Below, piece by piece: positions 37,076-46,223 of a DNA stretch of 64,000 nucleotides. The DNA comes from Herbaspirillum chlorophenolicum (GTDB lineage: Bacteria; Pseudomonadota; Gammaproteobacteria; Burkholderiales; Burkholderiaceae_D). Location: the NCBI RefSeq assembly GCF_001189955.1, contig NZ_LFLT01000025.1, forward strand, positions 1-64,000, in the 5' to 3' direction. The notes under the pieces were generated by a model. It ran no database searches and was not told where the DNA came from. It worked only from the letters and a program-made list of their open reading frames with translations. The position numbers and the translations under genes are program-made. How positions within the stretch are numbered: position 1 is the first letter of the stretch; each line of letters starts with the position of its first letter.

Positions 37076-38827
37076 ATGAGCAACGAACTGAAAAACGGAC
37101 ATTCACCGGCACCCTCCACCAATTTCCTGCGCGGCATCATCGAAGCCGACCTGGTTTCCGGCGCCTACGCCGAACGCAGCAGCAAGGAAGGAGAGGCGCT
37201 GCCTCAGGTGATCACCCGTTTTCCGCCCGAACCCAACGGTTACCTGCACATCGGCCACGCCAAGTCGATCTGCCTGAACTTCGGCCTGGCGCGCGACTAC
37301 GCCGGCCGCTGCCACATGCGCTTCGACGATACCAACCCGGAGAAGGAAGAGCAGGAATACGTCGACACCATCCTGGACTCGGTCAAGTGGCTGGGCTTCT
37401 CATGGGAGCATGACGGCAAGCAGCACCTGTACTACGCCAGCAACTACTTCGACACCATGTACGCAGCCGCGCAGGCGCTGATCCGCCGCGGCCTGGCCTA
37501 TGTCGACGAACAAAATGCCGAGCAGATGCGCGAGAACCGCGGCACCCTGACCGAACCCGGCAAGAACTCGCCCTGGCGCGACCGCACGCCCGAGGAATCG
37601 CTGCGCCTGTTCGAGGAAATGCGCGACGGCAAGCACCCGGACGGCTCCATGATCCTGCGCGCCAAGATCGACATGGCCAGCCCCAACATGAACCTGCGCG
37701 ATCCGGCCATCTACCGCATCCGCCACGCCACCCACCACAACACCGGCGACAAGTGGCGCGTGTACCCGATGTACACCTTCGCGCACCCGATCGAAGACGC
37801 GCTGGAAAACATCTCGCATTCGATCTGCACGCTGGAGTTCGAAGACCAGCGCCCGTTCTACGACTGGCTGCTGGACCGCCTGGCCGAAGAAGGCTTCTTC
37901 AAGCGGCCGTTGCCGCACCAGTATGAATTCGCGCGCCTGAACCTGACCTACATCATCACCAGCAAGCGCAAGCTGCGCCAACTGGTGGACGAGAAGATCG
38001 TGTCCGGCTGGGACGACCCGCGCATGCCGACCATCGTCGGCCTGCGCCGCCGCGGCTATACGCCTGAGGCGATCCGCCTGATGTCGGACCGCACCGGCGC
38101 CTCCAAGAACAATAGCTGGATCGATTTCAGCGTCCTTGAAGGCGCGCTGCGCGAAGACCTCGACCCCAAGGCGCCGCGCGCCGTGGCCGTGCTGCGGCCG
38201 CTGAAGCTGATCATCGACAATTTCCCGGAAGGCCTGAGCATCGATTGCAGCGCCCCGGTCTACCCGCCGGCCCATCCGCTGCATGACACCGAGCACCGCC
38301 ATTTCCCGATCACCCGGGAATTGTGGATCGAACGCGAAGACTTCATGGAAGAGCCAACCAAGGGTTACTTCCGCCTGTTCCCCGGCAACAAGGTGCGCCT
38401 GCGCTACGGCTATGTGGTCGAATGCACCGGCTGCGACAAGGACGAGAACGGCAACGTCATCGCCGTGCATTGCAACTACTTCGAAGACAGCAAGAGCGGC
38501 ACCGAAGGCAGCTCGAACTACAAGGTCAAGGGCAACCTGCACTGGGTCAGCGCCGCGCACGCACTGGCCACCGAAGTGCGCCTGTACGACCGCCTGTTCA
38601 GCGACCCGCATCCGGATGCCGGCGGCAAGGATTTCCTGACCGCGCTGAACCCGAACTCCAAGGAAGTGATCACCGCCTACCTGGAACCGACGCTGCAGGA
38701 CGCCAAGCCCGGCGCCATCTACCAGTTCGAGCGCCACGGTTATTTCGTGGCGGACCGGGTCGATTCCACCGAAGGCAAGCCGGTGTTCAACCGTGCCGTG
38801 ACGCTCAAGGACAGTTGGGGCAAGTAA
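37076..38827 (+). CDS. glnS: Glutamine-tRNA ligase
   Basis: Charges tRNA-Gln. The 583-residue class I synthetase has the HIGH motif in PNGYLHIGHAKSI, the KMSKS equivalent in IITSKRKLRQLV, and the GlnRS C-terminal anticodon-binding beta barrels (KGYFRLFPGNKVRLRY, LNPNSKEVITAYLEP). Length is slightly above the E. coli enzyme because of a polar N-terminal extension. The start at 37076 (MSNELKNGHS) is preferred over one 12 codons upstream. It is followed after 117 bases by a small membrane protein gene on the same strand. Confidence 0.97.
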   Translation: MSNELKNGHSPAPSTNFLRGIIEADLVSGAYAERSSKEGEALPQVITRFPPEPNGYLHIGHAKSICLNFGLARDYAGRCHMRFDDTNPEKEEQEYVDTILDSVKWLGFSWEHDGKQHLYYASNYFDTMYAAAQALIRRGLAYVDEQNAEQMRENRGTLTEPGKNSPWRDRTPEESLRLFEEMRDGKHPDGSMILRAKIDMASPNMNLRDPAIYRIRHATHHNTGDKWRVYPMYTFAHPIEDALENISHSICTLEFEDQRPFYDWLLDRLAEEGFFKRPLPHQYEFARLNLTYIITSKRKLRQLVDEKIVSGWDDPRMPTIVGLRRRGYTPEAIRLMSDRTGASKNNSWIDFSVLEGALREDLDPKAPRAVAVLRPLKLIIDNFPEGLSIDCSAPVYPPAHPLHDTEHRHFPITRELWIEREDFMEEPTKGYFRLFPGNKVRLRYGYVVECTGCDKDENGNVIAVHCNYFEDSKSGTEGSSNYKVKGNLHWVSAAHALATEVRLYDRLFSDPHPDAGGKDFLTALNPNSKEVITAYLEPTLQDAKPGAIYQFERHGYFVADRVDSTEGKPVFNRAVTLKDSWGK

Positions 38828-38944
38828 GCAGGGAAGACGGGAATGAAGTACCCGCCCGCGCAATCGATTCGGGGAATGCGCGGCGCGGCATCACAGGTAC
38901 ACCGGCAACCATACGGGCCGGACAAGCAAGAGAGGAAGAAGCTC

Positions 38945-39307
38945 ATGTTCGAGCAGATCAAGATCCAGCGCATGTCGATGGGCACCATCTACAAGCTGCT
39001 GGCTATCGGCACTACATTTTCGCTGGTGCCGTTTTCGGTACTGATGGGCGTGCTCTCGCTGTTCGGCGCACAAACCATCACCTGGGACGGCAAGCACCTG
39101 ATCGGTTATGACGGCCTGGTCGCCTCGCCCTTCATCGGCCTGTTCCTGTCGGGCTTCATCACCCTGTTCCTGGGGACGCTGTGCACCATCGGGCTGTGGC
39201 TGTATTCGCTGTGGCGCCCGCTGTCGCTGCGTGTTGAACCGGTCGACAACCTCGATATCGACCGCCTGATTCGCGAGAGCGAAGAAGCCTTGTCCGAACG
39301 CGACTGA
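38945..39307 (+). CDS. Hypothetical two-helix membrane protein
   Basis: A 120-residue protein with two hydrophobic segments (about 15-38 and 58-85) separated by a short polar loop, and an acidic C-terminal tail (LIRESEEALSERD). AGGAAG lies 5-10 bases before the ATG at 38945. I do not recognise the family. It sits between glnS and the convergent ZntB-like gene; its stop is 26 bases from that gene's end. Confidence 0.7.
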   Translation: MFEQIKIQRMSMGTIYKLLAIGTTFSLVPFSVLMGVLSLFGAQTITWDGKHLIGYDGLVASPFIGLFLSGFITLFLGTLCTIGLWLYSLWRPLSLRVEPVDNLDIDRLIRESEEALSERD

Positions 39308-39333
39308 CCTGCCGCAACCTGTCGGCGGTCAGC

Positions 39334-40347
39334 TCACCAGATCTTCATCCATTTGAGGAAGGCCACGGTCGCCACACCGAGGCCGGCCATCACCGACATC
39401 ACCATCCAGAACGAAGCCTCGTCATGCAGGCCCGGCAAACCCGCCACGTTCATCCCGAAAATCCCCGATACCAGCGTGGCCGGCATCAGCAGCGCCGTCA
39501 GGACCGACAGCGCCATCAGGTTGCGGTTCATCTGCTCCGACATCTGCGAAGCGATTTCTTCCTGCAGCAGCTTGGCGCGTTCATACAACGCTTCCACGGT
39601 CGAATGCAATTCATTGAGCTCGTCCAGCGCGTGGGTCAGGTCTTCCAGCGCCTCTGAGGGCACCCAGGATGGCCGCAGGCGGTTGAACTGGCTCAGGATG
39701 CGGCGCTCCGGCACGATGAAGCGGCGCAGTTCGGCCAACTGGCGGCGTATGCTGCCCAGTTCGGCGCGGTCTTCCGAGCGGCGGTCGGAGAGCACCGAAA
39801 ACTCGATGTCGTCCACCTTGTCGTTAAGGCTGTCGAGCCGCGCATTGAAGCCGTCGGCCAGGCAACGCAACAGCTCCGCGAACAAGTCCATGGTGTTGTC
39901 GAAACCGGCGCCGTCGAGCACTTTCTGGCGCAGCAGGTTGGTCGAACACAGCGGCTGCGTGCGCAACGTCAGGAGGCGGGTGCGGTCGAGGTAGAAATGC
40001 AGCGCCCCTTTTTCGGTACCGGTGTCGCCGATCTCCATCTTCATGTCGGTGAGCGTGCCGTAGACGCTGTCGGCCGTCATGTGCAAGCCGGGGTGGGTAT
40101 CGTTACTGAGGAGGAATTCGGTGATGTGTTCAGGCACGCCGCTGTGGTGCTCCATCCATTGCTGGATCTTCACATCGGCCGTCTTGACATGCAGCCAAGT
40201 GAACTCCGGCGCCGCGGGGCGGTGGTCGATCACCTCGTTCCACTTCATCTGGTGCGCGCAGCTGTCTTCGAAGCGGAAGGCGCAAATGAAACCGGCCGGC
40301 TCATAGAGCAGATGCAAGGCTTGCGGAGTTTCCGGCGGATTGTGCAT
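39334..40347 (-). CDS. zntB: ZntB/CorA-family divalent cation transporter
   Basis: A 337-residue inner-membrane protein with a large cytoplasmic N-terminal domain and two C-terminal transmembrane helices. The loop between them carries the family GMN motif (GIFGMNVAGLPG). The N-terminal start and the overall sequence resemble ZntB zinc transporters more than CorA magnesium channels, but this is a family-level judgement; specificity could be Zn, Mg or Ni. A long predicted coiled stalk (residues 170-270) fits the pentameric funnel fold. Single gene. Confidence 0.85.
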   Translation of the reverse strand: MHNPPETPQALHLLYEPAGFICAFRFEDSCAHQMKWNEVIDHRPAAPEFTWLHVKTADVKIQQWMEHHSGVPEHITEFLLSNDTHPGLHMTADSVYGTLTDMKMEIGDTGTEKGALHFYLDRTRLLTLRTQPLCSTNLLRQKVLDGAGFDNTMDLFAELLRCLADGFNARLDSLNDKVDDIEFSVLSDRRSEDRAELGSIRRQLAELRRFIVPERRILSQFNRLRPSWVPSEALEDLTHALDELNELHSTVEALYERAKLLQEEIASQMSEQMNRNLMALSVLTALLMPATLVSGIFGMNVAGLPGLHDEASFWMVMSVMAGLGVATVAFLKWMKIW

Positions 40348-40546
40348 GGATGGGCTGGGCGGCGTGAAAGTCGAGGCATTCTACAAGCCGACTTTGACAA
40401 ATTTGTGACAGGCCGGTGACTCCCGCCGACGCGAACCTGGGGAACGGGCGCATGCGGCCGCGTATCGCGGTAACCGCACAAGCCTCGTCCCCCCATCCCA
40501 CCACTTAATCTGCCGCTGGGGATAAGCCGGCAGCGGCGGTCCTCAA

Positions 40547-40780
40547 TCAGTAATTTAAGTTGCGGTTGGCGTAGGCTTCGCGCGCAATGTCACATACTTT
40601 GATCTGGGCCGCGCTCATGCCTGAGGTGCCGTTCATTAAGCACTGGTCGGCTACCGACTTGGCTTCGTCCAGATGCTGGCGGAAGTAGATGTAGTCCTTC
40701 TTGCCGGCGAAAGCATCGCACGCGGACAGCAAAGGCAACATGACGCACAGCAGTGCGGACAAACGGATGGTGGTGCTCAT
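40547..40780 (-). CDS. Small lipoprotein, EexN-like
   Basis: A 77-residue lipoprotein with signal and lipobox LLSAC (lipidated Cys near 21). The mature part YIYFRQHLDEAKSVADQC...CDIAREAYANR has two cysteines and the pattern of the EexN-type lipoprotein family, some plasmid members of which mediate entry exclusion. Chromosomal copies like this one have no known role. A GGGGAAA site precedes the ATG at 40780, and a good promoter lies about 140 bases upstream. Confidence 0.65.
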   Translation of the reverse strand: MSTTIRLSALLCVMLPLLSACDAFAGKKDYIYFRQHLDEAKSVADQCLMNGTSGMSAAQIKVCDIAREAYANRNLNY

Positions 40781-40924
40781 TGGATTTCCCCTTGTAAAAC
40801 GCAGGATCTGATGAAACCGCGCGTCCCTGCGTGGACGTCTTGCCCGGATGGCCTCCGGTGTCGCCCGCGTCCGGCGCCCTCCCCGGGGCCAGTTTTATGG
40901 TCATATCGCGCTGCAACGCCGCAA

Positions 40925-40953
40925 AGTATAGTCAGCAAAATTGGATTGCTCAA
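40925..40953 (-). promoter_or_regulatory. Sigma-70 promoter of the small lipoprotein gene, TTGAGC-17-TATACT
   Basis: On the minus strand -35 TTGAGC (plus 40948-40953) and -10 TATACT (plus 40925-40930) are 17 bases apart. The start would be near 40918. Confidence 0.6.
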
Positions 40954-41049
40954 TGGAAATCTTCTACCGACTTGATGTAGCGCTGCACCCGCTCCCTGGA
41001 TTCTTTCCAGATCATTGGCAAACACGCCATGAAACTTGAAAGAGATACA

Positions 41050-41083
41050 AAAAACGGGCCGGTCGCCCCGACCGCCCCGTTTC
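41050..41083 (-). terminator. Intrinsic terminator after the NCS2 permease gene
   Basis: On the minus strand AAACGGG pairs with CCCGTTT, with an inner GGTC/GACC stem, followed by TTTG. It ends about 43 bases past the permease stop codon. Confidence 0.75.
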
Positions 41084-41125
41084 ATTTCCGGCAAGCGCGG
41101 CCTGCGTCGCGCCGCCTTTAGCAAC

Positions 41126-42421
41126 TCATCCGCGGCGCTTCAAGAGCGCGTACAGGATGATGGCGCCGAAGGTGGCGGTACCGATGCCGCCCAGTGCGAA
41201 ACCGCCCAGCTTCAACGTGAAGTCGCCCGCGCCCAGCACCAGCGTCACCGCAGCGACGATCAGGTTGGTGTTGCTGGAAAAGTCGACCTTGTTCTCCACC
41301 CAGATGCGCGCGCCGGACACGGTGATCAGGCCGAACACCACGATCGACACGCCGCCCAGCACCGCGCCGGGAATGGTCAGGATGACCGCGCCGAACTTGG
41401 GCGAAAAACCCAGCAGGATAGCGATCACCGCCGCCACCACGAACACCAGCGTCGAGTAGATCTTGGTGACGGCCATCACACCAATGTTCTCGGCATAGGT
41501 GGTCACGCCGGTGCCGCCGACGCTGCCCGAGAGCATGGTCGCCAGGCCGTCGCCAACGAAGGCGCGCCCCATGTAGCGGTCCAGGTTCTGGCCGGTCATG
41601 GCCGACACCGCCTTGATATGGCCCAGGTTCTCGGCCACCAGGATGATGGCCACCGGCGCCAGCAATGCCATTGCACTGCCCTGGAATACCGGGGTGGCAA
41701 AGTGCGGCACACCGAACCAGGCGGCATTGGCCACGATGGAAAAGTCGATGGGCTTGCCCAGGCCGGCGCCATTGGTCAGGATGGCGTAGATGACATAGGC
41801 CAGCAGCAGGCCGACCAGGATCAGCAGGCGTTGCAGCATGCCGCGCGTAAACACCGCGACGAAGCCCACGCACAATACCGTGGCCAAGGCCATCCAGGAG
41901 TCGAAGCTGTTGCCGCTCACGCCCTTGACCGCGATCGGTGCCAGGTTCAGGCCGATCACCGCCACCACCGAGCCGGTCACCACCGGCGGCATCAGGCTCT
42001 CGATCCAGCGCGTGCCGACCAGGCCCACCACCAGGCCGATCACGGTGTACACCGCGCCGCAGGCGATGATGCCGCCCAGCGCCACACCGAGGTTGGGGTT
42101 GGCGCCCGAGCCGGCGTAGCCGGTCACGGCGATCACCAGGCCGATGAAGGAGAAGCTGGAACCCAGGTAGCTCGGCACGCGGCCGCCCACTAGCAGGAAG
42201 AACAGCAAGGTACCCACGCCCGACATCAGGATCGCCAGATTGGGATCGAACCCCATCAACAGCGGCGCCAATACCGTAGAACCGAACATCGCGACCACGT
42301 GCTGCACACCCATGGCCACGGTCTGCGGCACGGGCAATCGCTCATCGGCGGCGATTACGGCCCCCTGGCCGTCATGGGTGCTGCTGCGCAGCCGCCATTG
42401 GGGAAAATAAGAGCCCGACAT
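41126..42421 (-). CDS. uraA: NCS2-family nucleobase:cation symporter (uracil/xanthine permease type)
   Basis: A 431-residue inner-membrane permease with about 14 hydrophobic segments. Family marks include QHVVAMFGSTVLAPLLMG near residue 35, the GGRVPSYLGSSFSFIG block, NLGHIKAV, and the substrate-site segment GGTGVTTYAENIGVMAVTK, which is characteristic of UraA/RutG uracil transporters. Uracil is the likely substrate, though xanthine or another base is possible. Start ATG 42421 follows AGGAT by 5 bases. It has its own promoter and terminator; no pyrimidine genes are adjacent. Confidence 0.88.
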   Translation of the reverse strand: MSGSYFPQWRLRSSTHDGQGAVIAADERLPVPQTVAMGVQHVVAMFGSTVLAPLLMGFDPNLAILMSGVGTLLFFLLVGGRVPSYLGSSFSFIGLVIAVTGYAGSGANPNLGVALGGIIACGAVYTVIGLVVGLVGTRWIESLMPPVVTGSVVAVIGLNLAPIAVKGVSGNSFDSWMALATVLCVGFVAVFTRGMLQRLLILVGLLLAYVIYAILTNGAGLGKPIDFSIVANAAWFGVPHFATPVFQGSAMALLAPVAIILVAENLGHIKAVSAMTGQNLDRYMGRAFVGDGLATMLSGSVGGTGVTTYAENIGVMAVTKIYSTLVFVVAAVIAILLGFSPKFGAVILTIPGAVLGGVSIVVFGLITVSGARIWVENKVDFSSNTNLIVAAVTLVLGAGDFTLKLGGFALGGIGTATFGAIILYALLKRRG

Positions 42422-42788
42422 GGATATCCTTTCGTTATGGGTTATTGGATCGTCGGCTAGTGTATTGAGGGCCGCTCCAAATAACAATTGGCTGGGCGGC
42501 GGGGCACGATAAAAAATGCAAAAAGATTTCCACGGCGGCTGATGCTGCCGCACAGCGGTGCGGAAAACCGTCGGTGGTGCACGCGCCTGCCCCAAAACGG
42601 CGAGGACGGCGCGCTTCCATCGCCGATAGGAAACCCGCTGCGTGAAGCGAATTCACCGGCCGCGCGAATTTTGTTGAACGCGCCCCCCGTCGGAAAATGT
42701 GATAATCCTTCAGTGCCGTGCCAGGCTGCCACGGCCTGCGCCGGCGCCACTTGATCGACTATTCGACTATTCGACTATGGAGACCCAC
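42422..42788. other. 367-bp divergent intergenic region between the permease and ABM genes
   Basis: It holds the permease promoter (42459-42487). I see no gene, repeat or clear promoter for the ABM monooxygenase. Confidence 0.5.
42459..42487 (-). promoter_or_regulatory. Promoter of the NCS2 permease gene, TTGTTA-17-TACACT
   Basis: On the minus strand TTGTTA (plus 42482-42487) and TACACT (plus 42459-42464) are 17 bases apart, 38 bases before the ATG. Moderate match to consensus. Confidence 0.5.
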
Positions 42789-43091
42789 ATGATCCTGGAA
42801 CTGGCGGACATCCGCATCCAACCCGGCAAGCAAGCCGAATTCGACGAAGCCATCACACGCGGCGTAGCGCAGACCATCGCCAAATCCAAGGGCTATCTCG
42901 GCCACAAGGTGCAAAAGGGCATCGAGTCGCCCGAACGCTACATCCTGATGGTGCAGTGGGCTACCTTGGAAAACCATACCGTGGACTTCCGCGAATCGCC
43001 CGCCTTCACCGAATGGCGCGGCATCGTCGGCCCCTTCTTCGCCGGCCCGCCGCAAGTCGAGCATTTCTCGCTGCTGACCGCATCGGAATAA
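42789..43091 (+). CDS. Antibiotic-biosynthesis-monooxygenase (ABM) fold protein
   Basis: A 100-residue single-domain protein of the dimeric alpha+beta barrel type: ILELADIRIQPGKQAEFDEAI, then ERYILMVQWATLENHTVDFRES and FTEWRGIVGPFF. The tryptophans and the histidine before FRES match the ABM pattern. The fold serves small monooxygenases, quinol oxidases and heme-degrading enzymes, so the reaction is open. The ATG at 42789 (preceded by GGAG) fits the family; an ATG four codons upstream also exists. Confidence 0.85.
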   Translation: MILELADIRIQPGKQAEFDEAITRGVAQTIAKSKGYLGHKVQKGIESPERYILMVQWATLENHTVDFRESPAFTEWRGIVGPFFAGPPQVEHFSLLTASE

Positions 43092-43273
43092 GAAGCCGCT
43101 CCCGCTGCAGGCCACCAGCCGGCAGCTTGCGGAACGATTGCGCGTAAAACCTGACTAAAAACCGCGAACAGGCTTACGCGCTTGCAAGAACAGCCAGCAG
43201 CGCCGCTACCGCCTGCCAACACACTGCCATGACAAGACCAGCGCGCGGTTTCCCGCGCGCCAGGAACAGCCGG

Positions 43274-43864
43274 ATGACCAGATTACCCCGTTTGAACTTC
43301 CCCTCCATCCACACCCGCCGCCGGTCCCGCCTGCTCGCAGGCGCTTCCACCCTGGCTGCGGCGCTGGTGCTGGGCGGCTGCAACAATTTCAGCGGCGAAG
43401 AGCAACGGCAAGCCGATGTCATCGGCGCTTTCTACAAGCTCCACATCAAGACCAATGCGCCCGGCCTGCCTCCAGCCGATGAGCTCAAGCAATACCAGCC
43501 GCTGGTGAGCCAGGCGCTGTACGCCCTGCTGGTCCAGGCCGAAGCGGCCGACGCCCGCTACCATACGATGGTCGACAAGCAAGCGCCGCCTATCATCGAG
43601 GGCGACCTGTTCACCTCGCTGTATGAAGGCGCGACATCGTTCTCGGTGAAGTCCTGCGATACCGATGACCGGCGCGCCTCCTGCCAGGTCGCCTTCCAAT
43701 ACAAGAAAGACGGCGCCGAAGAAGCATGGAGCGACAAGATCCTGCTGGTGCGTGAAGACAACCACTGGCGCATCGACGATATCGAGTTCACCGGCAACGA
43801 CCAGTCCTCGCAGCGCGAATACCTGAGCGACACCCTGGCCGACGCCATCAAGGAAGCCGAATAA
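43274..43864 (+). CDS. Lipoprotein, DUF3828-like (first of a pair)
   Basis: A 196-residue protein with a basic N-terminus, a hydrophobic core and a lipobox LVLGGC (Cys near residue 36). The mature part is clearly homologous to the next gene product: both have an early FYKLH/FYQMH segment, PP(I/L)(I/V)EGD(L/I)FT, a two-cysteine SC...SCQV-type strand, and a C-terminal W(R/I)IDDI/IDNI strand. This resembles the DUF3828 lipoprotein family, function unknown. The start is uncertain: ATG 43274 has AGGAA at 8 bases, but an ATG at 43229 is also in frame. Confidence 0.75.
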   Translation: MTRLPRLNFPSIHTRRRSRLLAGASTLAAALVLGGCNNFSGEEQRQADVIGAFYKLHIKTNAPGLPPADELKQYQPLVSQALYALLVQAEAADARYHTMVDKQAPPIIEGDLFTSLYEGATSFSVKSCDTDDRRASCQVAFQYKKDGAEEAWSDKILLVREDNHWRIDDIEFTGNDQSSQREYLSDTLADAIKEAE

Positions 43865-44092
43865 GTGCCGATAAATGGCCAGGCGCCGACAAGCTTCACT
43901 CTTTCCCTATAAGCAACATCCTGCCGCCCGATGGCCGGGAATTGGCAGTCTTTTGGCGATGTGTTCTCGGCCTCCGGCCTATCGAAAAAAGCGTAAGCTT
44001 GCCAGCAAGAATGCTTGTCGTTTTGCCACCGGATCGCAGCAGCCTCGCAAGAACAGAACCGTAGACAGACGGCACAAGGGGAGAATTGGAAC

Positions 44093-44647
44093 GTGAAGCG
44101 GATAGGGACAATATTTATCATCGCAGCAAGCCTCTTGCTTGCCGCGTGCTCGGGCAATGACGAGAGCAAGGCCAAGGAACTGGTGACGAACTTCTACCAG
44201 ATGCACCAATCGGCCCGCCCCTCCGGCGCGCTCACACTGAAAGGCTTGATTACCTTCCGCCACTTCTTCTCGGTGCCGCTGTTCGACCTGCTCAAAGATG
44301 TCTCGGTCGCCGAAGAAGCGCGCGCCGCACAGACGGCCGGCGATCCGCTGCCGCCGCTGGTCGAAGGCGACATCTTCACCGCCAATCCCGGCGGCGCCTC
44401 CACTTTCCGTATCCTCCAGTGCAACATGCGCGAGCGCGAAAGCGAATGTTCGGTCGAACTGATCTACAGCGATGCCAAGCTCAAGGCGCCGTCCAAGTGG
44501 ACCGACAAGGTACTGCTCACGCGCGACGCGCGCGGCTGGATCATCGACAACATCCAATATGCCGGCGGCCAGGCGCCCATGCGCAGCGGCAACCTGCAAG
44601 ACACGCTGCGCCAGCTGCTCAAACGCGATACGGCGCCGCTGCAATAA
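44093..44647 (+). CDS. Lipoprotein, DUF3828-like (second of a pair)
   Basis: A 184-residue lipoprotein starting with GTG at 44093, chosen because AAGGGGAG precedes it and it gives an exact lipoprotein signal (KRIGTIFIIAASLLLAACSG). The mature domain shares the FYQMH, LVEGDIFT, paired-cysteine and WIIDNIQY segments of the preceding gene, so the two are tandem paralogues separated by 228 bases. Residues 55-80 hold an extra loop around SGALTLKGLITFRHFF. The role is unknown; an envelope location is predicted. Confidence 0.75.
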   Translation: MKRIGTIFIIAASLLLAACSGNDESKAKELVTNFYQMHQSARPSGALTLKGLITFRHFFSVPLFDLLKDVSVAEEARAAQTAGDPLPPLVEGDIFTANPGGASTFRILQCNMRERESECSVELIYSDAKLKAPSKWTDKVLLTRDARGWIIDNIQYAGGQAPMRSGNLQDTLRQLLKRDTAPLQ

Positions 44648-44745
44648 CCCGAAAATCCCCTAATCTTCCAACTGGCGTGCCACTACGGCACGTCCAGACC
44701 GGAACACGCTCTATAATCGCGCGATCACTTTAGACAGATGCCGCG

Positions 44746-46182
44746 ATGTCCAACCATACCTTCCTCTGGCACGACTACGAAACCTTCGGCGCGGTCCCAC
44801 GCCGCGACCGCCCTGCGCAGTTCGCCGCCGTGCGCACCGATGCCGAACTCAACGAGATCGGCGAACCGATCATGGTCTACTGCAAACCGGCGCCGGACTA
44901 TTTGCCCGATCCGGTCTCTTGCCTGATCACCGGCATCACGCCGCAGACTTGCCTGGAACGCGGCCTGCCCGAACACGAATTCGCCGCGCAGATTGAACGC
45001 GTACTGGCCGAACCCGGCACCATCGGCGTGGGCTACAACACCATCCGCTTCGACGATGAGATCACGCGCTTCATGTTCTGGCGCAACCTGATCGACCCCT
45101 ATGCGCGCGAATGGCAAAACGGCTGCGGCCGCTGGGACTTGCTGGACGTGGTGCGCCTGACTTACGCGCTGCGCCCGGAAGGCATCGTCTGGCCGACCAA
45201 GGAAGACGGCAGCATCAGCTTCAAGCTGGAACATCTCTCCAAGGCCAACGGCCTGCTGCACGAAGCGGCGCACGATGCGCTGTCCGACGTGCGCGCCACC
45301 ATCGCCCTGGCGCGCCTGATCCGCGAGAAGAACCCGCGCCTGTTCGACTTTGCGCTGGCGCTGCACAAGAAGGACAAGGCGGCTGCCGAGATCGGCCTGC
45401 CGCAGCGCAAGCCCTTCCTGCACGTCTCGGGCATGTTCCCGGTGGCGCGCGGCTGCCTGGCGCTGATGTGGCCGCTTGGCATGCATCCGACCAACAAGAA
45501 TGAAGTCATCGCCTGGGACCTGGCCAGCGATCCGGCCGAATTGGCCACGCTGGATGCCGCCACCGTGCGCGAACGCATGTTCAGCAAGGCCGACGCCTTG
45601 CCCGAAGGCGTCACGCGCCTGCCGATCAAAAGCATCCACCTGAACAAGTCGCCGATGGTGGTCGGCAGCCTCAAGACGCTCTCCGCGGCACGCGCGGCCG
45701 AGCTGAACATCGACATCGAGGCCGCGCTGCGCAATGCCGACATCGCCGCCGCGCTCCCTGACCTTTCGGCACTGTGGCAAGGAGTCTTCCACCGTGAAAG
45801 CGATGGCCCCCCCGATGTCGACGAAGACCTTTACGGCGGCTTCATCGGCAATGGCGACCGCCGCCAGTTGACGCAACTGCGCTCGATGCCGCCGCAGGAA
45901 CTGTCCCGCGCCAGCGTCTCCTTCGACGACGTACGCCTGAACGAAATCCTGTTCCGCTACCGCGCACGCAATTTCCCCGAGACGCTCAGCGCCGAAGAAA
46001 CGCAACACTGGGAAGAACACCGCGCGGCGCGCCTGTTCGAAGGTAAAGGAGGCGCTCGTACCATCGCCCAGCTATTCGAACAGATCGACACGCTGCAAGA
46101 GCAGGCCGACGATGAACGCACCCAGGATATCCTCGGTGCGCTGTACGACTATGCAGAAATGATTGCGCCTGCCAATGGTTAA
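44746..46182 (+). CDS. sbcB: Exodeoxyribonuclease I
   Basis: Degrades single-stranded DNA 3' to 5' in recombination and repair. The 478-residue protein has the DEDDh exonuclease core: HDYETFGAVPRRDRPAQFAA at residues 8-27, GYNTIRFDDEITRF, and HDALSDVRATIALARLI with the catalytic His/Asp. SH3-like and C-terminal helical parts follow, with FRYRARNFPETLS. Length is typical. A TATAAT lies 28 bases before the ATG, but no clear -35 is seen. It converges on the padR gene, with a 7-bp hairpin between them (46196-46217). Confidence 0.96.
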   Translation: MSNHTFLWHDYETFGAVPRRDRPAQFAAVRTDAELNEIGEPIMVYCKPAPDYLPDPVSCLITGITPQTCLERGLPEHEFAAQIERVLAEPGTIGVGYNTIRFDDEITRFMFWRNLIDPYAREWQNGCGRWDLLDVVRLTYALRPEGIVWPTKEDGSISFKLEHLSKANGLLHEAAHDALSDVRATIALARLIREKNPRLFDFALALHKKDKAAAEIGLPQRKPFLHVSGMFPVARGCLALMWPLGMHPTNKNEVIAWDLASDPAELATLDAATVRERMFSKADALPEGVTRLPIKSIHLNKSPMVVGSLKTLSAARAAELNIDIEAALRNADIAAALPDLSALWQGVFHRESDGPPDVDEDLYGGFIGNGDRRQLTQLRSMPPQELSRASVSFDDVRLNEILFRYRARNFPETLSAEETQHWEEHRAARLFEGKGGARTIAQLFEQIDTLQEQADDERTQDILGALYDYAEMIAPANG

Positions 46183-46223
46183 GGACTGATGGACTGATCG
46201 GCTCGTAAGCGCCGATCACTCGC

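Larger units (their letters stand above)
40781..41125. other. 345-bp intergenic region
   Basis: Contains the promoter and roughly 140-nt leader of the small lipoprotein gene (minus) and the uraA terminator (41050-41083). I see no gene. Confidence 0.55.

Noticed and set aside
43141-43180. Hairpin CGCGTAA/TTACGCG downstream of the ABM gene as a terminator
   Set aside because: The stem is real (7 bp plus an inner CCTG/CAGG), but there is no T run on either strand.
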